Positions 46,749-55,838 of a DNA stretch of 64,000 bases are shown here, one piece after another. The notes beneath the pieces are model-generated. The model made no database searches, was not told where the DNA came from, and saw only the letters and a list, made by a program, of their open reading frames with translations. The position numbers and the translations under genes are program-made. Source of the stretch: Carpediemonas membranifera (lineage: Eukaryota; Fornicata). Numbering within the stretch: position 1 is the first letter of the stretch; every line of letters starts with the position of its first letter. The DNA lies in assembly GCA_019828565.1 (NCBI GenBank), contig JAHDYR010000022.1, positions 154,885-218,884 on the forward strand. Reading direction: 5' to 3'.

Positions 46749-47121
46749 TGACACCGCTGGGACGGTAAGAAGCAGACTACCAGACCAGCAGGACGCCGAG
46801 AAACAGAGGCTCCTACTTCAACTGGCAGAGGCACAGCGAGAAATCTCAGCCCTCAAGGCCGCCCGGCAGAGACCCGCAGACCTGGCAGGCACTGAACCCG
46901 ACCCCCTTGTCAGACCACCGATTGAGATGGTCAAGAACAGAGACGCCGCGGTAGTGCCCCGTCGCAGGAACAAGAGCAGGAGAACCAGGACCACCAGACA
47001 GATGGACCCCATGGAGATGATGACACAGTTCATGTCCTTCATGGCCAACATGCAAGGTGGTCAGGCCCGCGACCCTGAACCGTATGATGATTCCAGTGAA
47101 AGTGAGGTCTCGGAGGAGTAA
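46177..47121 (+). CDS. LINE third frame with coiled coil and basic tail
   Basis: Open for 314 codons; convincing from about 46640 (GLENILEQPETTAEATTPQQ), then a coiled coil (AEKQRLLLQLAEAQREISAL), a basic stretch (RRRNKSRRTRTTRQ) and an acidic end (DDSSESEVSEE). Probably the C-terminal part of ORF1b after an indel, or a separate small ORF. RNA binding by the basic part is an inference. Confidence 0.45.
   Translation: MSAVTTERSGARTSEMRDTTTERWVTKLTERPDGRSTRKSGALLAERSDIPPTEKPYTWPTERPDVRLTMRSDAPSPEKLTNPPKETSDTLTTERLGASSTEKSDVLKSMNATRSSNVWKPGPTEQNRTVSGSDPTSKRQRGASGRETSGLENILEQPETTAEATTPQQPASEAAKADDLSESGKRSRHSDDTAGTVRSRLPDQQDAEKQRLLLQLAEAQREISALKAARQRPADLAGTEPDPLVRPPIEMVKNRDAAVVPRRRNKSRRTRTTRQMDPMEMMTQFMSFMANMQGGQARDPEPYDDSSESEVSEE
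46194..46505 (+). repeat. 24-bp tandem repeat, about 13 units, coding
   Basis: Each unit encodes RE(V/I/A)RRPxD-like octapeptides, diverged between units. Both the 0 and +1 frames stay open across it. Confidence 0.75.
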
Positions 47122-47455
47122 GTGGATCAGAGATAAAGCAGTATTCTTTCAGAAACTAGTGTATCAGACTTTCTTTCTTTATATAACCCTGGCTCCCCAC
47201 CCAGGGCCTGGCATTAGCCCACGGGCACTGCCAGTAGGTTGCAGGCGGCAGCCAAAGGGGGGGTCACGCCACTGCGCCCCCTCCTAAGTATCCATGCCCG
47301 AGGGCGAATCGGTCACCAAGAAGCACGGAGGCTGGCCCGCCAAGGGTTACCAAGACCGGCATCGAGGCCCCTTGACGGGACAGAGACACAGTGAACCCTT
47401 AGCCCCTGCAGAAATTCTCAGAATTCGCAGGATAAGGATCAGAGCATAGTACAAC
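47122..47455. other. LINE inter-ORF spacer
   Basis: About 335 bp between the ORF1 group and ORF2. It has TATATAA at about 47180 and a CCACCCAGGGCCTGG hairpin-like segment; nothing else recognised. Confidence 0.4.
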
Positions 47456-49586
47456 ATGGAAACGTTCAAGATCTTAAGCCTGAACACTCAGGGGCACATA
47501 GGACGAGGAAAGGACTTCACGGCATCAATAGCAACAGCAATTCAAACCAAACTCAGAGACATTGAAGCGGTTTGTATACAAGAGACATGGAGAACAGCAA
47601 ACACAAGAGTCCACAGCTTCATAGACTTCCAGTACGCTTTTGCAGGCAGAGAAACAGAGGAAACACTAGCAACAACGAACGAAAAGCGGAAAAGAGAGAC
47701 CAGGTGCCAGCATCGCGTGAACAGACAACTGGGAATCACAGGTGACGACCCCCTACACCCAAGTGGCACGGGACCAGAGAAGGCATCGGCACAATCGTAA
47801 GCCCGCATGCCAGAGCAACATGGGATGTCGGCATCACTGACAGCCTGTCAGGAAGAGTGCAGGCGAGTATTATGAGGACGAGCAGAGACATCATGGTAAT
47901 CACAGTGTATGCACCCACTTCAGATAAAGGGAAGACAGTGAAAGATCAGTTCAGAGACAACATCCAAGAGATACTGGACATGAAAGGGGACATGGAAGCA
48001 ATCATCATTGGGGACTGGAACATGGCCCCAGGGCCGGCACACGGAACCACCAGGTGGAAGGATGTTATGGACAAACACAAACTCAGAGCAATCATACCAG
48101 AGAGGGGCACATTATCCAGTGGCAACACCACACCGGACTTCGCAATGGTCTCAGAGGGAATCAGGAAAGCAGAGATTCAAGTGGTCAGCTCGACAGTGCT
48201 GGGAGTATGGGGGTCGGCCCACGAAGGGGTCAAGCTTGCCTGGGAAGAACCCCGATACAGAGCCAACAGAGACGATGACAGTGGCCTGGAAATGCCAGGA
48301 GTGCACACATGGAATATGAAAGGGAGGGAGGGCCACACAACAATCAAGGAGCTAGACAGAAACGGATCGATAGATCAGTGGGAGGAGACAATCAGAGCCT
48401 GCCTGGGGGAACCAGCCGGGAGAAGAGAGCCAAGCCACGAGAGCAGATAGTACAAGACAGCGCATGGGCCGACCTCCATGAAACAGAATGGTCAGAAGCA
48501 GGCAACAAGGTGAGGACGAGACTAATGAACAGCGAACTGAAGAAGTACTGGGACAAACGCAGAGAAGAGTGGATAGCCGACCTCAGCAAGAGCACAAGAG
48601 AGGGATACAAAGCATCGAGATCAATGGTAGAGGCTGCAGTCAGAAGATGGTGGTGCGACAACCAGTACAAAGGGATGCCTGGCAGCCTGCTCAAGGACGG
48701 AATGATCACCACGGACAAGGCCACGATCAGCGAAATCCTGCTTAAGCAGTACGCGAAGGTAAGTAGAGGCAGAGAACCAGAGTGGAAGGAGTGGCCTGGC
48801 ATAGGAAGGGACGAATTCTCCAAGGAGGAAGTGAAAGCAGCCATCAGTAAGATTAAGAGAGACACAGCCCCGGGCCCAGAGAACACAACAGGGACCATGC
48901 TAAGAGAACTCAATGAGCGAGGACTCAAGGAGCTTACCAGATTTATGAACAGGGTATATAGAGAAGGGAAGATCCCAGAGACGTGGAAATACGCAACAGT
49001 GTCAGCTATCCACAAGACCGGAAAACTCAGAGTTAAGCCAGAGTCGTATAGACCCATCTCGCTCACCCCGTTGCTGTACAGAGTATACGGTCGGCTGTTA
49101 AAGAAGAGACTGGAGAAGGCCACCAAAAGGTTCATACCCAGAGAACAGGCAGGATTCCAACCTGAAAGGGACGTAGTGCAGCAGATCCAGTATATAGTGC
49201 AGAGACACCAGGAAGGGGGGGAGACGACCTCAGTGTTCCTAGACATAGAGAAGGCATACGACACAGTGCCAAGAGACACCCTGATGGACAAACTCCAGGG
49301 AATGGGAGTGGAGGCCCACCTTATCAGAGCAATCCAGAGCACACTACAAGAGACATGGATATCAGTGAAAGGGGCTAAGTCATGGGAAAGGACAAACAGG
49401 GGGGTGAAGCAAGGGTGCGTACTAGCCCCGACCCTGTTTGTTCTCTTCATGGCAAACTGGCCCCACCTGGTCAGGAAAAAGCACATGAGCGAGCCCTATG
49501 ATATCAGAGAACCACCAGTGGAAACAACAAGTACCAGAGACCCACTCCCGGCAGTGCTAACCATGTTTGTGGATGACATACTGTAA
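47456..49586 (+). pseudogene. LINE ORF2: AP-type endonuclease and reverse transcriptase, frame-broken and cut
   Basis: Endonuclease pieces lie in three frames: FKILSLNTQGHIG and CIQETW (47456 frame), then VITVYAPTSDK and IIIGDWNMAP (47857 frame). The usual SDH end is degenerate. RT is in the 48309 frame: SYRPISLTPLLYRV, EQAGFQPERD, VFLDIEKAYDTV, GVKQGCVLAPTLF, TMFVDDIL and stop at 49586, so thumb and C-terminus are missing. RT order and the endonuclease place it among APE-type LINEs (I/Jockey/L1 breadth). Not functional as it stands. Confidence 0.85.
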
Positions 49587-49649
49587 GAATGGCTAGAGTC
49601 TCCCGGGAGATACCCTGGAGATACTCCAAAAAGTGCAAGAAAAAATGAG

Positions 49650-49721
49650 ATTCACTAGAATCTGTTTCACATTTCACATATTTCACAAGAATATGTGAAA
49701 TGAGAAGCAAAGCTAGTGAAT
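49650..49721. repeat. 72-bp nested inverted repeat
   Basis: Outer arms ATTCACTAG (49650-49658) and CTAGTGAAT (49713-49721), inner arms TTTCACATA (49672-49680) and TATGTGAAA (49692-49700). Lies between the broken LINE and the next host gene, just past the 3' end of the latter. Similar TTTCACA...TGTGAAA palindromes occur at 61567. Confidence 0.65.
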
Positions 49722-49728
49722 GTCATTT

Positions 49729-49944
49729 TTACTTGTCCCTCATCGTCTGTATGGCATCTATAAACAAATCGCGTATCTCTTGCAGCAGAAACTCTGTGTC
49801 ATTCACCTTTTTGTTGATTTCTTCTTCCTTTCGCAAGCCCTGAGCAGTTTTTCGGATTATTTGGTAAGAATCTTGTACTTTGGCAACTTCCACGAGCCCT
49901 GACGTTACCGTTTCTACCTTTTGGTGGCTAGTTGCTCGAATCAT
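49729..49944 (-). CDS. Small coiled-coil protein (71 aa)
   Basis: ATG 49944 (MIRATSHQKVETVTSGL). One long amphipathic helix pair (DSYQIIRKTAQGLRKEEEI; FLLQEIRDLFIDAIQTM), like small subunits of kinetochore or vesicle-tethering complexes. No family recognised. About 95 bp from the divergent PHD-like gene. Confidence 0.45.
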   Translation of the reverse strand: MIRATSHQKVETVTSGLVEVAKVQDSYQIIRKTAQGLRKEEEINKKVNDTEFLLQEIRDLFIDAIQTMRDK

Positions 49945-50039
49945 GACCGACAAATGTCGCAGTTTTAGGTATTGTCAATGCCAGGAGTCTACGTAAATAG
50001 ACAAATGTAACAACGTAAACAGCTTGGATAGAAATTCTC

Positions 50040-51264
50040 ATGAATTCAGAAGTGTCTGTACCAGAACCTATTGCTGCTACGCCCCCCATCAGACAGTATG
50101 GCAACAGTAAGCTCGCAAATCTCCGTCGTTCATTTGTTACAGCCGTTGTTTCTTCAGTATTTGAGGACGACGAGGCAACTGACCTCGGCTTGAGTGCACG
50201 CGACATCCATAAGGTACTTCTGGAGGTCCAGCGCAGGGTCGCCGCCGAATGCCCTGGGTTCAAGTCAATTGAACTCCGGGAACAGGTCAGGCGGACGACT
50301 GTTGTCGGCGTTACTGCGTTTATAACAGCAGTTAGACCCTCTGCGGAGTACAATGGCTCTGTCATGCAGCACATTGCTGTCCGTAGTCAGCCCTGCCATG
50401 CCGAGTTCCGCCAGATGCTCTCAGATGTTCTCTCAGATGCTGGACTGAACGATGTTTCCGACTCAATCAGCCTTGAGAACTTGCCTGTGATCAACCGGGT
50501 GAGATATAAGCCTGTCAAGCAAAAAGGCAACGGTCAAATCGACCCCGACTACGATGATCAAGGCAGAGATCCCACCGATACGGTCGACTACGCAACTGTC
50601 TTCACTTGGTGTTGGTGATGAAGCAGACACACCTCAGTCAACGACAGATCGATCGGTGCCGGTTCGGAAGAAGATCGTCTTTGACGACGAGGAAGCCAAG
50701 CGACCCAGGCTTGGTGACGACGATCTGCAGCAGGTGTCTAACAACGTGTCCGATGCTGTTGTTGACCGTATTAAGGTCCTGATCAATGACGTTGTCTCAG
50801 AGACCCGTGTGAGAGACCCGCCTACCGAACCCGAGACATGTAAGACGACTTTCCTTAGCCTTCATCAGCGCAAAATGCTATTTGGATGTCTTGTGTGTGG
50901 TACCCCCGAGTGGTTCTTCAATCCAGACGGCACTACGTTCAGGAGATGCTGTGCTTGCAAAGGTTTCCTGCACGAGCAATGTGTCAGGACGAAGGGCAAG
51001 AAGGACTACTGTCCCGCGTGCTATATTACCGGCTCTAGCAACAAGTGCCAGGCGTGCAAAAAGGGCCTAAGATCCAAGAACACGAAGAAAGCAGAAGAAC
51101 AGGCTTCTACTCTTCTTTGCTGCCGAGGCTGTCACTGGTGGTACTGTGAGCATTGCTCTGAGGAAGTGCAGTACACCATTGATGGCAAGTTGTACATCGT
51201 TCCCCTCTGCAGCAAATGTAAGGTTGTCTATAAGCGAGTAGAGGGCATGAGACCGATTGTTTAG
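50040..51264 (+). CDS. PHD-like zinc-finger protein, frame change near 50520-50550
   Basis: First frame 50040-50618 (ATG 50040) has a helical domain to ~residue 160. Second frame from about 50530 (ATVKSTPTTM, then MIKAEIPPIRSTTQ at ATG 50554) to 51264 has a nuclear-type acidic/basic stretch (KKIVFDDEEAKRPRLGDDD) and a C4HC3-like finger: CLVC, CCACKGFLHEQC, CPAC, followed by more CxxC pairs (CQAC, CCRGCHWWYCEHC, CSKC). The break is at an A5 run, so it is likely one ~405-aa chromatin-type protein with a base error or a mutation. Two overlapping genes are the alternative. Confidence 0.6.
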
Positions 51265-51307
51265 TGTTTAGTGAGAGATGATCATAAATTGTATATATAT
51301 CTGTTTA

Positions 51308-52312
51308 CTACACGTCTCTCTCAAGCGCACGGGTCATCATGCTTATGTATCGATCATTCATAAGTCTTCTCTGGTCGGTTCTTAACGGGTCATACTCGTT
51401 GACATCAGAAACGATGTCTTGCATTTCAGGAAGAGGAATGGGCCGGGCATAGCTAGTCTCAGACATGATGACCCTGGCCTCGTTGGGAAATGACAAGGAA
51501 CCATTGGCTATAATCCGTCTTCCTGCTGAGCCAGGCGCGAAACGATAGCCAGAGAAGTACTTCGTCAGAAAGAAAAGAGGATTGTCGAGGCATGTCACGC
51601 GGTAGAGCCAATAGGCGTCCTGGAGAACAAGCTCATGCGCCAGAACCTTCTCAGGAGTGAGGATAATGCATGTGTTCTTGTACTTGGCTGTCGAAATAGC
51701 ACTGCACAGCTGAGACTCCTCAGATCTGTCGAGTCCGGAGCAGGTGGCAAAGTAAATCAGACGCACACGCGTCGATCTCACCAAGGAAGGGCTCTCGAAT
51801 GACCTGAGGATGAGCTGGACCAGATCATGGTGATACAGAAACTCGTTCGTAGACGTATCAATGATCATACGCGACGTTTCTGTATCAGAATGACCCGATA
51901 TCACCCAGTAAGTGTCGAAGTTAGAGTACTGCGACGCCAACTCCTCAAGTACCTCGGCCAGATGGGACGTAGACTTAAAGGTGCGGGCAACGGCAGTCAG
52001 CCACTCATCATCAACGAGCTCTAGAGCCGTCTTGAGCTTGAAATGATAGCCAGATGAGTTGGCAAGACTTTCCACGCGGAAGACGGGGTAGGGCTGAGTC
52101 GGGGTCTCGAAACCATGCAGCGGCTCGATGGTGATTAGCACCCGTCGGTTAATCAACTTCTCTGTTGTAAAAGGACACTCGTGAGAGGAAGAAGACTTGA
52201 AACCGATCCCGCGATGTCCACGCCTGAGCTGAACCTTACCACAGACACATTCAAAGACTTCTTGGTCCTTACTGATGCGTCGCGTGCCGAATTCTCCGTA
52301 TTTCTCGTCCAT
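51308..52312 (-). CDS. Possible caspase/CHAT-like cysteine peptidase-fold protein
   Basis: 334 aa from ATG 52312 (MDEKYGEFGTRRISKD). Residues ~10-45 hold a CxC ... HEC cluster (FECVCGK ... SSHECPF), perhaps metal-binding. The core has FDTYWVISGHSDTE and, ~55 residues later, VRLIYFATCSGLD, the strand-His and strand-Cys arrangement of clan CD peptidases (caspases, CHAT). After the Cys, ISTAKYKNTCIILTPEKV and a LQDAYWLYR segment follow, similar to the order in CHAT domains. This is pattern reading only; function is not proven. Divergent from the SET gene. Confidence 0.45.
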   Translation of the reverse strand: MDEKYGEFGTRRISKDQEVFECVCGKVQLRRGHRGIGFKSSSSHECPFTTEKLINRRVLITIEPLHGFETPTQPYPVFRVESLANSSGYHFKLKTALELVDDEWLTAVARTFKSTSHLAEVLEELASQYSNFDTYWVISGHSDTETSRMIIDTSTNEFLYHHDLVQLILRSFESPSLVRSTRVRLIYFATCSGLDRSEESQLCSAISTAKYKNTCIILTPEKVLAHELVLQDAYWLYRVTCLDNPLFFLTKYFSGYRFAPGSAGRRIIANGSLSFPNEARVIMSETSYARPIPLPEMQDIVSDVNEYDPLRTDQRRLMNDRYISMMTRALERDV

Positions 52313-52316
52313 TTGC

Positions 52317-52350
52317 AATGTGCCAATTTTTTTTTCATGAATGGCACATT
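52317..52350. promoter_or_regulatory. Palindromic promoter motif AATGTGCCA...TGGCACATT
   Basis: Arms at 52317-52325 and 52342-52350 around a T-rich spacer, 4 bp upstream of the ATG of the minus-strand gene. The same arrangement, inverted and with the same TTCATGA/T-tract spacer, is upstream of the GNAT-like gene at 61601-61631. Confidence 0.6.
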
Positions 52351-52507
52351 TTGATTTGAAGCAAAGGACAAGCTTTTTGATCCAAGTAAAGAGGTATACC
52401 TTCATTGCTACACTATTTATGCATGCTACTGCAGTATTGTTCGGATCTGATCAGCGATGCGCCTGTTCTTCGGATCGGGAGTTGCGAGAAAAAAAGAGAA
52501 CGAAGAT

Positions 52508-53469
52508 ATGGCGAGAAGAAAGATGCCCGCAAGGAAGCAGCAACCGGTAGGTAAGAGAAGGACTCAAAATCCACCCAACAAGACTTTTGAGTCATCTGCT
52601 TCTCCGCAGGATCAACGTCCTGCGGAAACTACTGTAACGGCAGCATCACCTCCTCCTCCGCCTCCCGAGTCGCCCGAGGATGGTAAGGAGCAAGATTCTC
52701 CTCCTCCTCCGCCTCCCGAGTCGCCTTCCCATTCATCCAGCTCGTCTGAAGCCGAGGAGGACTCCGTCGAGGGGTCCGTCATGCACGTCCACCCTAGGTG
52801 GACGCATGTTCTACCCGGGTTCAGACCTGCAGGACGTCAAGCGGCTGATTTCGGATGAGATAAGCCTTCAGGCCATTCCTGTCTCCGGCCTGGATCTCAT
52901 CCGAGACCCGTTGCGACCCCCGTCTGACCCAGGAGCCCGACCATCCGGCCCTCAACCGGACGCAGAGCGTCGGCCGAGGCATGATTGCCACTGAGGATAT
53001 CTCAGCTGGCACATGTCTCGGCATATACTTCGGGAAGCTGATTCCCGATGCTGAGACGGCCAGCAACAACGGCCAGATGGTGTTTGTTTCGCATATTCCA
53101 TTACCATTACACAGCATGTCATTCGCTGACAGTCAGGTCGCCGTCGATGCCATGTCGGCCGCAGCGGGTGTCCACCTGATTAACCACAGCCCTGACGATG
53201 TCAACTGTGAGTTCGTGGACGTCTTGGTGGATGGCCTGCCAGTGATATCGGTCAGGGCCACTGCCAACATCGTTCGCGGCGAGTTCTTGCGCATCGATTA
53301 TGGCGAGACCTACTTTGAGGCCGATGAAGAGGAGCACCCGGTTGCTCGCTTCAAGAGTCTCGCCATAGATGACCCTCACTACCTCGCTCGAAAGGTGGAG
53401 CAGTTCAAAAATACTGCAGGTCAAGCCGCAGCCCCGCAAGCGGAAGACCAAGTCCAACCCCGCCCGTAA
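52508..53469 (+). CDS. SET-domain protein, reading frame not continuous
   Basis: N-terminus from ATG 52508 (MARRKMPARKQQPVG; ATG 52457 is possible), basic, then two PPPPPPESP repeats encoded by 25-bp direct repeats and an acidic serine stretch. The SET domain is in another frame from about 52930: RTQSVGRGMIATEDISAGTC, GIYFGKLIP, LINHSPDDVNCEF, GEFLRIDYGETYFE. NHS and DYG are the AdoMet- and lysine-binding signatures. Between them a third frame (YPGSDLQDVKRLISDEISL) is plausible. Two indels or short introns are needed; a 29-nt GT...AG interval (52835-52863 region) would fit but lacks a GTAAGT site. Likely a protein-lysine methyltransferase. Confidence 0.6.
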
Positions 53470-53542
53470 GCGCTTCCACACTGCGCGCATGACTCAAGGC
53501 AAGAGTGAATAAACTTGAAGAGATATCAATTCAATCAATCAT

Positions 53543-54916
53543 TTATGAGCGGGTGACATCCTCCGGACGAGTAGCACGCTTCTCGGGCTCTGCGGCAGCT
53601 GCCTTGCGCTTGCGGTCCGGAAGACTGTAGACACAGGCATGACGATTCTCGATGACAATGAACTGAGTGAGCTTCATGCTCTCACAAAGACCTAAGATCT
53701 TGTCCAGCGTCGCATCCTGGATGGGCAAGAACTCTGAATCTTCCCAACCTTTGTGGACCCAGAGGCAGGTAAGGTCCTCGTCGATCTGGGTGATGATTAC
53801 CGGAGTGTGACTCAGCTCTACACTGGCCTGGATGGCCTCATGGTCTGCCCAGGGGAAAGGGGAGCCAGGCATCTCAGAGAACGGGTCGCCCTCGAACCCC
53901 TTGCCCTCACAGAAGGATCGGATGTCCTCGTACAGCTGAAGCTTCTCACCAACAGTAGGCTGGGACCCAGTCCTGATGAGATGCATGGCGCTGAGAATGC
54001 ATGAGCCATCCCCAGGCACCTCAGACCGCTTCAGAGAGCTTGTATCGTTCTTAAACTTCTTAGCGGTCTTCTCCATGATGGTCTGGACGTCATCTTTGGG
54101 GTCTGCGGCCACCAAAGCCTCCCGATCCAGGTCTATGACCTCAGCCTCCTTCTTCAAGGGCACAAGCTTCTCCGTCTCGAGCTTTTCAATCTTGGCCCGG
54201 GCTCGCCAAAGCTCCCTCTTCAAATCACGGATCGCACCGTTGTGTTCCACGGCAAGATGGCGGCGCAGGAGGCGCGATGTGCCACTCAGGGTACTTCTGT
54301 GGACGGGAGAGTCCATCAGAAGCGCGTCCAGGTGCCTTATCCGGTCGAACTGCACGTCGACCGGGTCCGACAGCTCAGGCTCGGCGTTGTTCTTGAACGA
54401 ACGGACGACCCCCGACCTTCCTGGCTTCACCTTGCGCATTATGCGCTCACGGAGCAGCGAAAGGACTGAATAAGCAGGAGTTATTTGGAGTACTTACCTC
54501 CAACGTCGTGCTCGTGATCCGAAGACACTTCTCGGCGGACCTTCTGGACAAGGCTGTCGTAGGCATGATCTCCCATGACCTTCTTCAGCTCAGCCGATGT
54601 CGTGATCAGCTCAAGCTGAGCCTCGGCAGTTTCTCTTAGGTGCAGGATAAGGTGAGGCGACCTGAAGAGCTTGCGAAGCGTTTTCCAGCCAATATCTGTG
54701 TAAAAAGGTATGGGGAAAGTACTTACGATCACGAAGAAGGGCGGTGAGGATCTTGTCATCGGGCAGAAGGAACTTACGAAGAAGTGAGCACTTGATCATC
54801 TCCTGCGCGTTTGATGAGGCCTGACTGATCTCAGCGCTGTCATAGAAGATAAAGAACTGCTTACCAAACGTTTTCGAACGCTTCAAGAGCATGTAGAAGT
54901 CGAAAACCGATTGCAT
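53543..54916 (-). CDS. OTU-like deubiquitinase candidate, three exons
   Basis: Exons 54916-54727, 54695-54498 and 54465-53543; 436 aa. The frame is continuous across both joins. The N-terminal ~140 residues are helical (MQSVFDFYMLLKRSKTFGKQ). A coiled coil follows, then the OTU region: VPGDGSCILSAMH with the DG-x-C catalytic pocket, PWADHEAIQASVELSHTPVIIT, and ENRHACVYSL with the probable catalytic His. The tail is basic (RKRKAAAAEPEKRA). OTU enzymes cut ubiquitin chains. Stop at 53543. The only gene in the window with clear GTAAGT introns. Confidence 0.75.
54466..54497 (-). other. 32-nt spliceosomal intron
   Basis: GTAAGTACTCC...CTTATTCAG on the minus strand; joins GGAG to TCCTTTCG in frame. 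Confidence 0.85.
54696..54726 (-). other. 31-nt spliceosomal intron
   Basis: GTAAGTACTTTCC...TTTTTACACAG on the minus strand; joins CGTGATC to ATATTGG in frame. Same GTAAGTAC 5' site as its neighbour. Confidence 0.85.
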
Positions 54917-54920
54917 GATT

Positions 54921-55013
54921 ATAAGGCTCTCAGGACCTAATGAAAAAATTCATAAGGCTCTGAGAGCCTTATACACGATTTCGAATTGGTGTATAAGGCT
55001 CTGAGAGCCTTAT
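54921..55013. promoter_or_regulatory. Triplicated palindromic promoter motif of the OTU gene
   Basis: Two perfect copies of ATAAGGCTCTGAGAGCCTTAT (10-bp arms, one-base centre) at 54952-54972 and 54993-55013, plus a half site at 54921-54930, only 5 bp upstream of the ATG. Start-to-start spacings are 31 and 41 bp, about three and four helical turns. Looks like an operator array for a dimeric DNA-binding protein. Confidence 0.7.
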
Positions 55014-55542
55014 GAACTCAGAGGAGGTCCTCGGGGCACTTCGGTGCAGAATTTTGATTGGGCATCTGATTGGACCATGGGGCGGATGCTCAGAGGGATG
55101 AATGCGAGCTCAATGGAGACCATTGGACATGTCATAGATGGCATGTCCAGGTGAAGGTCCATCATGGAAGGAGCCATTCACGATAAGTCTTCTAAATGTT
55201 GTGTTGCGAGCGTCTGAAGGGCTTTCTCTGGATACCGACCAAGATGGAGGTCACGTGGATCAACGGACGATAATTGCGGTATTCTGGCCTTGTATGCCAC
55301 TCTTAAATCCATTGTTTGATCCATTCCCGCGTTTATAGTTCATCTCAACGCTTCCTCGACGAGTTACAATTGTTGATGTTGTTTAGGTTCTATTACAGGC
55401 CATTCGAGGCCACAGAGCTCTCATGATGTTGTTTTAGTGATATACACATGCTTGCCAGCGTTTGAGGATCGATACTCTTCTCCTTTCTTCGTTTGGTTTT
55501 CTAATTTCGTTGCGAGCATAAAGTGCACCTTGAAGAAACGTT
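55014..55542. other. Intergenic region, OTU gene to split host gene
   Basis: About 530 bp with no supported gene. A 66-codon frame at 55138 is not convincing. Confidence 0.4.
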
Positions 55543-55735
55543 ATGCCTCCGAAACGGAGTAATTCTGCTAAGAGCAAGGGCAGAAAGCGTCTAAACGCTG
55601 TGGAGATGATTTCTACTTACTTAGAGAAGGAGCACGCTGCTGGAAGCATCTCCGCTGCCGATGTCGCCACCGGAAACCGCATTTGCAATGAGGTGGTTGA
55701 CAGACGCCCCAATGACCTCCCCACATTCGTTCCGG

Positions 55736-55817
55736 TGTCACCGGTCTATAAACTGCTCCGTCCAGTTTTGACCACTTTTACCCCGCTGCGGTTTACTGTA
55801 AATGATTTCAACCGACA
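55736..55817 (+). repeat. 5' LTR of copy B (82 bp)
   Basis: TGTCACCGG...AACCGACA, followed by ATACTAGTATT. CTATAAAC at 55746-55753 is a TATA-like candidate; GGTTTACTGTAAATG is at 55790-55804. Confidence 0.96.
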
Positions 55818-55838
55818 ATACTAGTATTAGCTGTGCTG

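Larger units (their letters stand above)
42960..49590 (+). mobile_element. LINE (APE-type non-LTR retrotransposon), 3'-truncated
   Basis: Large ORF1, one or two following frames, then ORF2 with an apurinic-type endonuclease and RT. Boundaries are approximate: left by the change in composition, right by loss of RT after its FVDD motif at 49586. No poly(A) tail or target duplication is visible. Confidence 0.75.

Noticed and set aside
50554-50618. Two overlapping separate genes at the PHD-like locus
   Set aside because: Coding character of the second frame begins before its first ATG and the change lies at an A-run, so one gene with an indel is simpler; kept as an alternative.
52801-52830. 27-nt GT...TTCAG interval in the SET gene as an intron
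   Set aside because: A multiple of three and does not resolve the frame change; the 5' site is not GTAAGT-like.
55138-55338. 66-codon ORF upstream of the split host gene
   Set aside because: Short, no domain, no codon bias like its neighbours.
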